Positions 42,507 to 52,189 of a stretch of 64,000 nt of DNA are shown here, one piece after another. Source of the DNA: JABWCE01 sp964617955 (GTDB taxonomy: Bacteria > Bacteroidota > Bacteroidia > NS11-12g > UBA9320); NCBI GenBank assembly GCA_964617955.1, contig CAZTXB010000007.1, positions 1-64,000 on the forward strand. Direction: 5' to 3'. The stretch's first letter is position 1; every line of letters begins with the position of its first letter. Under the pieces are notes generated by a model. The model did not search any database, was not told the origin of the DNA, and saw nothing but the letters and a program-made list of their open reading frames with translations. Position numbers and translations under genes: made by a program.

Positions 42507-44780
42507 CTAAAAATCTACGCCTTCAATAGGGTCCGGCTCATCACTGGGCGGCTCGTTATCGTAACCGTAACCTTCATAATTGCTGCAATCCAATTCAATC
42601 GTCATTTCAATATCGGGTTTCCTAAAACCACCGCGGTTAATGACGATGCGCCGGTCGTTATAAATTTCTCTTAAATAGTAGGCCACTATTGGCATGGCCA
42701 TATGCCCCCCCTGCCCCAAGGCTGTGCTTCGAAAGTGCACCTGCCTGTCTTCACATCCTACCCAGGCCCCGCTAACCAAATCCGGAGTTACGCCCATAAA
42801 CCATCCATCGGAGTTGTTTTGCGTGGTCCCTGTTTTACCTGCCACAGGAATATCGTAGGGTACGCCATAAGTAGTCCGCATGCGGGCTGCTGTACCTCCT
42901 GAGAGCGTGGTTAACTCCATCATTTTGCACAAAGCATAAGCCGTTTGTTTCCTCATTGCTTCCATGTGCCTTGGAGCAAATTCCTCCAACACATTTCCAT
43001 ACTTATCTTCTATACGGGTAATGAAAATAGGCTCTACAAATTCGCCCATGTTTGCAAAGGTGGAATAAGCTCCAACCATTTCATATACCGACAAATCCAT
43101 GGAGCCTAAACAAATGGAGGGATAGGGCCTGATTTTAGCGCTGTCAATACCCATTTTTCCTACCAGTTTTCGAACAGAGTAAGGTGAGTTCGCTCCTAAC
43201 TTTTGCATCAGGTGAGCGGTGACTGTATTTACTGATAATTTTAAGGCCTGATACAGGTTGAGATGCGTACTTTTAATTCGCATTGAATTTTTTGGGGTCC
43301 AATAGCCCCCTTCCGGCATTTTAAATGTAACCGGAGCGGTAGGCGCTATGTAGCAAGGAGAAAGGTCGTTGTCGATAGCTAGTGCATAAACAAATGGCTT
43401 AAATGTTGAACCTACCTGCCTATTTGAACTTGGGTTCACATGATCATATTGGAAATTTTTAAAATTATTTCCCCCCACCCAGGCCTTAATTTCTCCCGTG
43501 TGAGGATCCATGCTCATAAAACCCGTATGCAATATCGATTTGTAATATTTCAAGGAATCTACCGTACTCATGAGGGTGTCGGTGTCTCCTCGCCAGGTAA
43601 AAATATTCATGGGCTCCTTCTTTTGAAGATAAAACATGATGGAATCTTTATTCGAGCCAAACTTTTCTTTTAGGTAATCATATTTTCCGGTCTTCTTTAA
43701 ATTCTTCCACAAATAGTCGGGATCCTCTTTCCATGATTCCTTCTCTAGACGCCATGGGTTTTGTCCCTTCCATTCCGCAAAAAATTCCTTTTGAAGATCC
43801 CTTAAATGCCTCGACACCGCTTTCTCTGCATGGCCTTGCAAACGGCTATCGATGGTGGTGTATATTTTTAAACCATCTCTGTAAATGTTCAGATTTCTTG
43901 ATTTGCACCATTCCGATAAATACTCTCGCAAGTAGTCTCTGAAATAAGGTGCTATGCCTTCGTTTTGATTCTGAACCGAAATTTTTAAGGTGAGGGCCTT
44001 TTCCTTAGCCATCTCAAATTCTGTATCCGTAAGATACTGGTATTTGTACATTTGGGTAAGTACGATGTTTCTTCGCTTTACAGCCCTTTCCGGATTTCGC
44101 ACCGGGTTGTATAAGGTGCTGCCTTTGAGCATCCCTACAAGCAGGGCCGATTCCTGAACTTCCAGTTGAATAGGCTGCTTGCTGAAAAAGGTTCTGGCAG
44201 CCGATTTAATACCGAATGAATTGCCTCCAAAAGGCACGGTATTAAAGTAAAGCATAATAATTTCATCTTTTGTATATCGCTTTTCCAGCTCTACTGCAAT
44301 GAGCATTTCTTTTAACTTTTGCAACATTCTCGCAGGAAGGAAAGTGCTTCTGCTGTGAAATAAATTTTTTGCCAATTGCTGTGTGATGGTACTGGCACCT
44401 CCATCGCGACCCAGAAAAAAAAAGGCTCTTGTTAATGCCTTGATATCAATGCCTGAGTGTTGGTAGAACCGGATGTCTTCAGTGGCAACCAAAGCGTTAA
44501 TGAGATTCTTGGGAAGTTCTTTGAATTCACAATTGGCTCTGTTTTCATAATAGTATTTCCCCATCAATACCTTATCGGCACTGTAAACCTCTGAAGCTAA
44601 GCTCGTTTTAGGATTCTCCAATTCATCGATGTCAGGCATTTTCCCGAATAAACCCACGTTTACCATGAATAAAAATACGATGAACACCAGAATCCCTATA
44701 AAAAAGTAGCGCCAAAGCTTTCTGGCAATTTGCTTGTAATTACTTGGATTGGAGAGGGCTTTTTTATATGCCTGAAACAT
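42507..44780 (-). CDS. mrcA: Class A penicillin-binding protein (PBP1A type)
   Basis: 757 residues. Membrane helix at ~27-43; GT51 transglycosylase with E101 in VATEDIRFYQHSG; transpeptidase with SxxK (GSTFKPF), SxN (SVN) and KTGTTQ. Polymerises and crosslinks peptidoglycan. Tail-to-tail with the LysM hydrolase (35 bp). Confidence 0.93.
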   Translation of the reverse strand: MFQAYKKALSNPSNYKQIARKLWRYFFIGILVFIVFLFMVNVGLFGKMPDIDELENPKTSLASEVYSADKVLMGKYYYENRANCEFKELPKNLINALVATEDIRFYQHSGIDIKALTRAFFFLGRDGGASTITQQLAKNLFHSRSTFLPARMLQKLKEMLIAVELEKRYTKDEIIMLYFNTVPFGGNSFGIKSAARTFFSKQPIQLEVQESALLVGMLKGSTLYNPVRNPERAVKRRNIVLTQMYKYQYLTDTEFEMAKEKALTLKISVQNQNEGIAPYFRDYLREYLSEWCKSRNLNIYRDGLKIYTTIDSRLQGHAEKAVSRHLRDLQKEFFAEWKGQNPWRLEKESWKEDPDYLWKNLKKTGKYDYLKEKFGSNKDSIMFYLQKKEPMNIFTWRGDTDTLMSTVDSLKYYKSILHTGFMSMDPHTGEIKAWVGGNNFKNFQYDHVNPSSNRQVGSTFKPFVYALAIDNDLSPCYIAPTAPVTFKMPEGGYWTPKNSMRIKSTHLNLYQALKLSVNTVTAHLMQKLGANSPYSVRKLVGKMGIDSAKIRPYPSICLGSMDLSVYEMVGAYSTFANMGEFVEPIFITRIEDKYGNVLEEFAPRHMEAMRKQTAYALCKMMELTTLSGGTAARMRTTYGVPYDIPVAGKTGTTQNNSDGWFMGVTPDLVSGAWVGCEDRQVHFRSTALGQGGHMAMPIVAYYLREIYNDRRIVINRGGFRKPDIEMTIELDCSNYEGYGYDNEPPSDEPDPIEGVDF

Positions 44781-44799
44781 GCCTGCCTTTTTAATTATG

Positions 44800-44807
44800 C
44801 AAACCTA
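44800..44807 (-). promoter_or_regulatory. Candidate -7 box TAGGTTTG for the PBP1A gene
   Basis: TAnnTTTG on the minus strand, 19 bp before the start. Confidence 0.45.
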
Positions 44808-44962
44808 CATTATTTTACTTAGGCTTGAAAACGATTAACGCCATTTTAGATGTTAATTGTACTTTAGCTGATGACTCTATTTAAGCCTGACTGCTTTTAG
44901 TAGGTAAACGTTTTTATTGATAATGCTGTTTATTTATTGGAAGTTTGCAGCTTTATATTTCA

Positions 44963-45778
44963 ATGCAACATTTACAAACCATCATAGAAGAAGCCTGGGA
45001 AAACAGAGAACTCACGAAAAGTACCGAGGTGCAGGCCGCCATACGTGAAATTATTGAACATCTTGACAAGGGACGATTAAGAGTTGCCCAACCATTGGAA
45101 AATGCATGGCAGGTTAACGATTGGGTCAAAAAGGCTGTGATATTATATTTCCCGATTCAAACCATGGAAACGTTTCATGCAGGTCCAATGGAATTTCACG
45201 ATAAAATGCCGCTCAAAAAAAACTATGCCGAATTGGGAATACGAGTGGTACCTCACGCCGTCGCCCGCCACGGTGCCTATATTTCGCCAGGCGTAATTCT
45301 TATGCCCAGTTATGTGAATATTGGCGCCTATGTCGACAGTGGAACCATGGTCGATACCTGGGCCACCGTGGGAAGCTGTGCCCAGATAGGAAAAAATGTA
45401 CACTTAAGCGGAGGGGTAGGAATTGGGGGCGTTCTGGAGCCGGTTCAGGCTGCGCCGGTGATTATAGAAGATGGCTGTTTTATCGGTTCGCGTTGCATTG
45501 TGGTTGAAGGTGTAAGAGTAGGCAAGGAAGCCGTTCTCGGTGCAGGCGTTACCCTCACCCTCAGCACCAAAATAATAGACGTCACCGGAACGACTCCTGT
45601 CGAAACCAAGGGCTATGTTCCAGAGCGTTCGGTGGTGATACCGGGTACGCAAATGAAGTCATTTCCCTCCGGTGAATTCGGGGTTCCATGTGCCCTTATC
45701 ATTGGTAAGCGCAAAGCCAGTACCGATTTAAAAACTTCGCTTAACGATGCCCTACGCGACCATAGCGTGGCGGTGTGA
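44963..45778 (+). CDS. dapD: Tetrahydrodipicolinate N-succinyltransferase
   Basis: 271 residues. Left-handed beta-helix of hexapeptide repeats (VPHAVARHGAYISPGVILM, GAYVDSGTMVDTWATVGSCAQIG, IIEDGCFIGSRCIVVEGVRVG). Lysine/diaminopimelate pathway step using succinyl-CoA. ATG at 44963 chosen; a TTG 18 bp upstream is unlikely. Confidence 0.95.
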   Translation: MQHLQTIIEEAWENRELTKSTEVQAAIREIIEHLDKGRLRVAQPLENAWQVNDWVKKAVILYFPIQTMETFHAGPMEFHDKMPLKKNYAELGIRVVPHAVARHGAYISPGVILMPSYVNIGAYVDSGTMVDTWATVGSCAQIGKNVHLSGGVGIGGVLEPVQAAPVIIEDGCFIGSRCIVVEGVRVGKEAVLGAGVTLTLSTKIIDVTGTTPVETKGYVPERSVVIPGTQMKSFPSGEFGVPCALIIGKRKASTDLKTSLNDALRDHSVAV

Positions 45779-45818
45779 ATAATATGCATATTCTCCCTCC
45801 TATTTTATTTGCCCTGTA

Positions 45819-46934
45819 ATGAATCTCGGCTTTGATGCAAAACGTCTTTTTCTAAACCCATCCGGATTGGGAAATTACAGCCGTTGGTTGCTTAGAGGAC
45901 TCTTATCTGAATTTCCGGGGAATCAATATCACTTATATACGACGAGGACAGCCGAAATAAATCCTCCTCTTGAAGGCGAACATTTAAAAATTCACCTGCC
46001 ACCAAATCTTTTTAAAACTTTCTGGAGAACCAAAGGCATAAAAAAGAATCTCATCCAAGACCAAATTGTGGTTTATCACGGGCTCAGCAATGAAATACCA
46101 CTGGGTATTGAAAAAACGGGTATTAAAACGGTCGTTACTATACACGATTTGATTTTTAAGCTCTTTCCGGAGTATTACTCAAACGTGGATCGGGCCATTT
46201 ATGATAAAAAATTCAGAAGCGCCTGTGAAAGAAGTAGCAAGATCATTGCGGTTAGCAAACAAACAGCAGCCTCTATTGAAAAGGACTATCAAATCCATCC
46301 TGAAAAAATTGAAGTTATTTACATGGATGCAAGTGATATTTTCAGGACGGTTCCAAGCGCTGAAATGGTGAGTTTGACCCTTCAAAAATTCAATATAAAA
46401 TCGCCTTACTTTATCTGTGTTGGCGCGATTGGCGGCCGTAAAAATCAATTCCGCCTGATTGAGGCCTTTGGGAAAATTGCTTCAGATATCCCGCAGGATT
46501 TGGTGCTCGTGGGCAAGGCCGGCAAACAAAAGGATTTACTCAACGAAACTTTAAATCGCTCAGGACTTGCAAATCGGATCCTTCACCTTGAAAATGTTAA
46601 TGACCATGAATTGCTCCACCTTTACCACGGGTCCCAAGCATTGGCCTTTCCGTCGGTGTACGAAGGATTTGGCATACCAATAGTTGAAAGCTATCGCTGT
46701 GGCAAACCGGTTCTCACTTCGAGGGGAAGCTCACTTGAAGAAATTTCGGGGAAGGCTGCATTGCTGTGCGACCCATGGGATACATACAGCATCGCTGAGC
46801 AAATGCTAAACATTTCAGACCATGCCGTGAGAGAAAACTTAACTCAAAACATCCCCTCTGAAATAAAGAAATTTGATAACAAGAGCCTTATTCAGCAATA
46901 TGTGAGGATTTACGAAAGCTTGATGATTTCATAG
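45819..46934 (+). CDS. GT4-type glycosyltransferase
   Basis: 371 residues, GT-B fold. The C-terminal half has the nucleotide-sugar E(x7)E motif in PSVYEGFGIPIVES and VGAIGGRKN at the domain hinge. Cytosolic or membrane-associated, acting on envelope polysaccharide or lipid; acceptor unknown. 40 bp after dapD, possibly co-transcribed. Confidence 0.85.
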   Translation: MNLGFDAKRLFLNPSGLGNYSRWLLRGLLSEFPGNQYHLYTTRTAEINPPLEGEHLKIHLPPNLFKTFWRTKGIKKNLIQDQIVVYHGLSNEIPLGIEKTGIKTVVTIHDLIFKLFPEYYSNVDRAIYDKKFRSACERSSKIIAVSKQTAASIEKDYQIHPEKIEVIYMDASDIFRTVPSAEMVSLTLQKFNIKSPYFICVGAIGGRKNQFRLIEAFGKIASDIPQDLVLVGKAGKQKDLLNETLNRSGLANRILHLENVNDHELLHLYHGSQALAFPSVYEGFGIPIVESYRCGKPVLTSRGSSLEEISGKAALLCDPWDTYSIAEQMLNISDHAVRENLTQNIPSEIKKFDNKSLIQQYVRIYESLMIS

Positions 46935-47324
46935 CCAAATCGAACAGGACTAATTGGTGTATCAAAATTTTCAGGAATAAACCTAAGGCATCGAGAGCCA
47001 ATATTTTTATTTATTATTTTACTCTATGCTAAGCAGTTAGCATCACAAGGGATTGCTTTACTCCAAACTTTTTTCTAAATTTTTATCAAGAGACATTTCT
47101 CCAATGGCATTTCGAATCCGTTGTAGGATATCCATCGAAAGGATATAAAATTCTTTTTCTCACTGCTTATTTGACGAAAAAACTTGGATTTTTTAGAAGA
47201 CCTCAAGGTCAATTGAGACCCCCAAATCCCCAGTGAATGTTGTGTATTTTATTTAAAACCATTCTAAATAAAAAATGCACTAAAATTATTTATGAACCAC
47301 CCCTTAATTAATGCAAAATAGAAA
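46935..47324. other. Intergenic region before coxB, no gene seen
   Basis: About 390 bp without a convincing frame or RNA. It carries the coxB promoter element at its right end. Confidence 0.5.
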
Positions 47325-47332
47325 TAATTTTG
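47325..47332 (+). promoter_or_regulatory. Candidate -7 box TAATTTTG for coxBA
   Basis: TAnnTTTG, 48 bp upstream of the coxB ATG. Confidence 0.45.
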
Positions 47333-47380
47333 CGCCTTAATCGATTTAAGCACTTACAATACTTTAATACCCTCAAAAGG

Positions 47381-49156
47381 ATGAATAAAATAGTATCCGT
47401 AACCATCAAAAAAATTCTATTTTCAGTAGCAGCGTGCCTGCTTATGAACGCCGCGAATGCAGCAGTTGTTAAGGAAAGCATCACCGGTATGGCCATTGAT
47501 GATGCCAACATTGCCGCAGGAAAAACACTCTTTGAAGGAAAATGCCAAAGCTGTCATGCTTTAAACAACAAACTGGTTGGGCCGGCCTTAAAGGATATTC
47601 ACAAGCGCAGAAGCTATGAGTGGCTGAACAAATGGATCATCAATAACGAAGAGCTAAGAAAAAGCGGAGATAAGGATGCCATAGAAGTTTTTGAAAAGAA
47701 CAACAAATCCGTAATGACCAATTTTACGGATTTAAAATCGGATCAGGTGGCCTCAATTATTATGTATATTGAGGACGCCAGTGCCGGAGGAGGTGCCGAA
47801 AAGAAAGTAGATGAAGGCAATAACAATGGTGCGCCTTTGAGTGTGGATGAAGGAATTGTTAAGAAAGTAAACTGGGCGCTCATCCTACTATTTGTTCTGA
47901 TTGCAGCTATTCTCTTTTTTATAGTAAAAATACTTGAACAGGTTTCAACCTTGAGGGGCAGGGATATCATGAAGTGGAACAGTGTAAATGGGTACATCTG
48001 TTTAATATTTCTTGTATTGGGCTTTGGAGCTTGTATATGGGAATTTATGGTTCATGGAAAAATGGTTCTTCCCGAGGCAGCCACTGAGCATGGTCGTAAA
48101 CTGGACGAAATGTTTAATATCACCCTCATTTTCACAGGCATTGTTTTTGTCATCACCCAATTTTTATTGTTCTATTTCGGTTTCAAATACAGAGGACGCA
48201 AAGACACCAAAGCTTTGCATTATTCACACAACAATAAACTTGAAGCGGTATGGACCATCATTCCGGCCATTGTGCTTACCATTTTAGTGATAGGGGGTTT
48301 AAAAACCTGGCAAAGCATCACTGATAACCCTGAAAGGGATAAATTTAACATAGAGGTATTTGCCTATCAATTTGGATGGACAGCCAGATATCCCGGCGAG
48401 GATGGGAAATTGGGAAAATCAAACTGGAACCTGATCTGCAACGACAACCTTTTGGGTGTCGCCATTAAGGACCGGGCCGTTAATTTACTTCCACAATTGC
48501 AACAAGATATCGATGACCTCACCTTGCTCAAAAAAGGTTTGCCGGCTAAGTTGGCTGAGCTAAAAACCACCCTTGGAGGTTTAGCAGGAGAAGAAAGAAA
48601 AATACACCTCGATAAGATTGCCGAAATTGAAGATGGAACTGCAGCTTCCGACATTGACAAAACCATCAGAAACCGACTGGTACAAATGAACCGGATCAAG
48701 GTTCAGCTTCAGGATGAAAACGCCAAAAACTTTTTCGACAATACCGGCAACGATGATATCATTGTGAACAATGAAATTCATATTCCGATAAACAAAACCG
48801 TTACATTTAAATTCAGAGCCAGAGATGTTATCCATTCGGCTTATATCCCTATGTTCAGATCTCAAATCAATGTGGTTCCCGGTTTAAACACAGAGGTGGT
48901 TTTTAAAGCCATTGAAACCACAAAAGAAAAGCAAGCCAAGTTAAACCGTCCTGATTTCGATTATTGGATTTTATGCGCCAAAATTTGTGGTGCCGGCCAT
49001 TTCAATATGAAAATGAAAATCATTGTAGACACCGAAGAGGATTATAAAAAATGGCTTTCAAGTCAGGAAGCCGCCTTTTTAGTCAAACCGGAGCCCCCTG
49101 CTAAGGAAAATTTACAAAAAGATACGTTAAAAAAAGATTTAGCTCTAAATAATTAA
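47381..49156 (+). CDS. coxB: Cytochrome c oxidase subunit II with N-terminal cytochrome c domain
   Basis: 591 residues from ATG 47381. Signal peptide; cytochrome c domain with CxxCH at C55-C58-H59 and probable axial M112; about four membrane helices (165-185, 204-224, 246-268, 288-307); then a CuA domain with H485 and CAKICGAGHFNM at 532-543. Between strands of the CuA domain, at about 361-460, lies a ~100-residue Lys/Glu/Leu-rich helical insertion. Most CoxB-cytochrome c fusions carry the heme domain at the C-terminus, so this N-terminal order is unusual. The next gene is coxA. Confidence 0.93.
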   Translation: MNKIVSVTIKKILFSVAACLLMNAANAAVVKESITGMAIDDANIAAGKTLFEGKCQSCHALNNKLVGPALKDIHKRRSYEWLNKWIINNEELRKSGDKDAIEVFEKNNKSVMTNFTDLKSDQVASIIMYIEDASAGGGAEKKVDEGNNNGAPLSVDEGIVKKVNWALILLFVLIAAILFFIVKILEQVSTLRGRDIMKWNSVNGYICLIFLVLGFGACIWEFMVHGKMVLPEAATEHGRKLDEMFNITLIFTGIVFVITQFLLFYFGFKYRGRKDTKALHYSHNNKLEAVWTIIPAIVLTILVIGGLKTWQSITDNPERDKFNIEVFAYQFGWTARYPGEDGKLGKSNWNLICNDNLLGVAIKDRAVNLLPQLQQDIDDLTLLKKGLPAKLAELKTTLGGLAGEERKIHLDKIAEIEDGTAASDIDKTIRNRLVQMNRIKVQLQDENAKNFFDNTGNDDIIVNNEIHIPINKTVTFKFRARDVIHSAYIPMFRSQINVVPGLNTEVVFKAIETTKEKQAKLNRPDFDYWILCAKICGAGHFNMKMKIIVDTEEDYKKWLSSQEAAFLVKPEPPAKENLQKDTLKKDLALNN

Positions 49157-49165
49157 AATTTAAGC

Positions 49166-51070
49166 ATGAACGCTACAGCAACACATAATGCAAATGCACA
49201 CGGTCATGACGACCATGGTCATCACAAGGAGAGTTTTATAACCAAATACGTTTTCTCTCAGGATCACAAAATGATCTCTAAGCAATTCCTGATTACAGGT
49301 ATTATCATGGGATGTTTTGGTATGCTGATGTCGGTACTATTTCGCCTTCAATTGGCCTGGCCCGACTCAAGTTTTCCTATCTTAGAAACGCTACTGGGTA
49401 GCAAATGGGCCCCGGGTGGAAAACTGGACTCCTCCTTCTACATGGGACTCGTAACCATTCACGGTACGATCATGGTGTTTTTTGTGCTTACAGCAGGATT
49501 AAGTGGAACCTTTAGCAATTTACTCATCCCACTTCAGGTAGGTGCCCGTGATATGGCTTCTCCCTTTTTGAACATGCTTTCCTATTGGTTTTTCTTTGCC
49601 TCCTCTGTCGTCTTGACTTATAGCGTTTTTATTGAATCTGGTCCCGCAGCGGCAGGTTGGACGGTATATCCTCCCTTGAGTGCTTTACCTAAATCCATGC
49701 CGGGATCCGGACTGGGAATGACCCTATGGTTGGTATCCATGGTGCTCTTTATTGGTTCAGCTTTATTAGGAGGTATCAATTACATCACCACGGTACTCAA
49801 TATGCGCACCAAGGGGATGTCGATGAACAGAATGCCTCTCACCATTTGGGCTTTCTTCTTTACGGCTATTCTTGGACTGCTATCTTTCCCTGTATTATTA
49901 GGGGGTTCATTGCTTTTGGTTTTCGACCGAAGCTTTGGCACGAGTTTTTATTTGAGCGACATCTTTTTAAATGGAGAAGGAGCCTTGGCCAATAGCGGCG
50001 GAAGCCCAATTCTATTCCAACATTTATTTTGGTTCTTAGGTCACCCAGAGGTTTATATTATTATACTTCCAGCCTTAGGATTAACCTCCGAAATTATCGC
50101 TGTTAACGCAAGAAAACCCATTTTTGGATATACCGCCATGGTCATTTCCATTATTGGGATTGCTTTTTTATCCTTTATTGTATGGGGTCATCATATGTTT
50201 ATCACCGGAATGAATCCATTACTGGGTTTGGTGTTTATGGTGTTTACTTTAATTATTGCGGTCCCGTCGGCCGTCAAGACCTTTAATTATCTCGCCACAT
50301 TATGGCGGGGAAATATACAATTCACCCCGGCCATGCTCTTTGCCATTGGGCTTGTGTCGTTCTTTATCAGCGGAGGTTTAACAGGAATATTTTTAGGTAA
50401 TGCCGCGATTGACATTCAATTACATGACACTTATTTTGTGGTTGCGCATTTCCATATCGTAATGGGCTGTGCGGCAATCTTTGGAATGCTAGCGGGCATT
50501 TACCAGTGGTTCCCTCGCCTTTATGGCAGGGTAATGAACAAAACCTTAGGCTACATGCATTTCTGGTTAACGTTCATTGCGGCTTACATGGTTTTCTTCC
50601 CTATGCACTTTATCGGATTAGCCGGCGTACCTCGCCGTTACTACCAATTCAGTGTTTTACCTGAGTTTGGCGTTTGGGATGACGTGAATGTATTAATTTC
50701 TATGGCAGCTATTTTGGGTGCAGCGGCTCAGTTGCTTTTCCTATACAATTTCTTCAGCAGCATCTTCTACGGTAAAAAATCACCGCAAAACCCATGGAAA
50801 TCAAATACCCTTGAGTGGACCGCCCCCATCGATGTGCGTTTGCACGGAAACTGGCCGGGTGCTATCCCAACGGTTTATCGCTGGCCCTATGATTACAGCA
50901 AACCCGGGCATGATGATGACTTCATCCCACAGAATATACCGGATGAAGGCAATGAGGAAGAATTGGCTCACAAACATACCAAACCTGTGGTTCCTGAAAG
51001 AAAAGATGAAGAGGGCGTTGTTCATTTCTCAACTCTGCTGCTTCGTTGGCTTAGATTAAAAAATGCATAA
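49166..51070 (+). CDS. coxA: Cytochrome c oxidase subunit I
   Basis: 634 residues, about 12 helices. GHPEVYI (CuB His and crosslinked Tyr), GHHMF (CuB His pair) and VAHFHIVMG (heme ligands) are all present. A His-rich N-terminus (NAHGHDDHGHHK) and acidic C-terminus are extra. Reduces O2 to water in the inner membrane. Starts 9 bp after coxB. No subunit III or IV follows. Confidence 0.96.
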   Translation: MNATATHNANAHGHDDHGHHKESFITKYVFSQDHKMISKQFLITGIIMGCFGMLMSVLFRLQLAWPDSSFPILETLLGSKWAPGGKLDSSFYMGLVTIHGTIMVFFVLTAGLSGTFSNLLIPLQVGARDMASPFLNMLSYWFFFASSVVLTYSVFIESGPAAAGWTVYPPLSALPKSMPGSGLGMTLWLVSMVLFIGSALLGGINYITTVLNMRTKGMSMNRMPLTIWAFFFTAILGLLSFPVLLGGSLLLVFDRSFGTSFYLSDIFLNGEGALANSGGSPILFQHLFWFLGHPEVYIIILPALGLTSEIIAVNARKPIFGYTAMVISIIGIAFLSFIVWGHHMFITGMNPLLGLVFMVFTLIIAVPSAVKTFNYLATLWRGNIQFTPAMLFAIGLVSFFISGGLTGIFLGNAAIDIQLHDTYFVVAHFHIVMGCAAIFGMLAGIYQWFPRLYGRVMNKTLGYMHFWLTFIAAYMVFFPMHFIGLAGVPRRYYQFSVLPEFGVWDDVNVLISMAAILGAAAQLLFLYNFFSSIFYGKKSPQNPWKSNTLEWTAPIDVRLHGNWPGAIPTVYRWPYDYSKPGHDDDFIPQNIPDEGNEEELAHKHTKPVVPERKDEEGVVHFSTLLLRWLRLKNA

Positions 51071-51092
51071 CCTATATTGACTCTGTTCAAGC

Positions 51093-51124
51093 AAAAAAGA
51101 CAAATCGAAAGGTTTGTCTTTTTT
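51093..51124 (+). terminator. Terminator after coxA
   Basis: AAAAAAGACAAA, 8-nt loop, TTTGTCTTTTTT: 12-bp stem with a T-run, 22 bp past the coxA stop. Confidence 0.8.
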
Positions 51125-51235
51125 GTTATAGGGAGGTTTTAAATGCCCCCCCTCGTATATTTGAGAAGACCTTTCAATTGAAAATGGCATCCTAACTTGG
51201 ATAGCATGCCATGATAACGCTTCAAAATTTTGACC

Positions 51236-51251
51236 AGACGCCTAGGCGTCT
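51236..51251. promoter_or_regulatory. 16-bp perfect palindrome upstream of rhomboid
   Basis: AGACGCCTAGGCGTCT reads the same on both strands, about 120 bp before the rhomboid gene. Could be an operator or a small hairpin; no partner is seen. Confidence 0.4.
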
Positions 51252-51373
51252 CGGGTTTATTATTGAGTGTTTTCGCTTAAATTGCCATTGTTTTGAATGT
51301 TATGGTCTCTAATTTGCCCTATGCACTTTGCAAAAGTGTGTACGGGTTTGTATTCTTATAATAAAAATATAAC

Positions 51374-52120
51374 ATGTTAAGGACGTTAGCGTCAATCATG
51401 GATAGCGCCATCTATCCCATACTCATGGCAATGAGCATGTGGTTGTGCTTTCTTTTCAATATTAACTATGGTTGGAATTTGGAAGATTTTGGGATTAGGC
51501 CGCACGAAACGAATGGTCTTTTGGGTATTTTAACCATGCCATTTTTGCATGAAAATTTCGAACATCTGTTTAGCAATACCATTCCTATTCTTGTAGCCGG
51601 CAGTTTTATTTTTTACTATTTCAAAAACTGGACTTGGATCATAGGTTTGTCTGTATGGGTATTTAGTGGCCTTTTCGTTTGGTTAGTAGGTGAATCGGGC
51701 ACCAACCATATTGGAGCCAGTGGTTTGGTATATGGACTCGTTTTCTTTTTGCTCATTTCAGGCATTGTTCGCGGACATAAAAATCTTGCAGCAGTGGCTT
51801 TATTAATGGTCTTTCTTTATGGTAGTTTGGTATGGGGAATATTTCCGGAGTACACCAGGCTTATACAGGAAAATATTTCATGGGAAAGCCATATGGGAGG
51901 TGCAATTGCGGGCAGTATTCTCGCTTTAAGCCTGCTGCGAAAAGGACCTCAAAAACCAATAGAAATAACCGAACCGGAAACTGACGAAGAGGAAGGTGAA
52001 ACACCCTATTGGATGGAAGATGCTTCTGAAACCGAAGAAAACTCAGATTCGGCAGAAACCAACGAGATTAAATACCGCTACGTTCCCAAAAATGCAAATC
52101 CCTGGGAAAAGGATGATTAG
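51374..52120 (+). CDS. Rhomboid intramembrane serine protease
   Basis: 248 residues, about six membrane helices. Catalytic S116 in HIGASGLVYG and H173 in ESHMGGAIAG; H64 in HENFEHLFSN matches the first conserved His/Asn region. An acidic, low-complexity tail of ~60 residues follows. Cleaves membrane helices; substrates unknown. Confidence 0.9.
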   Translation: MLRTLASIMDSAIYPILMAMSMWLCFLFNINYGWNLEDFGIRPHETNGLLGILTMPFLHENFEHLFSNTIPILVAGSFIFYYFKNWTWIIGLSVWVFSGLFVWLVGESGTNHIGASGLVYGLVFFLLISGIVRGHKNLAAVALLMVFLYGSLVWGIFPEYTRLIQENISWESHMGGAIAGSILALSLLRKGPQKPIEITEPETDEEEGETPYWMEDASETEENSDSAETNEIKYRYVPKNANPWEKDD

Positions 52121-52189
52121 GCAATAGACCTATTCGTTGATACAATAGATACCCACGACTGCTGCCACAATTTCAGCAATAACCTTGCT

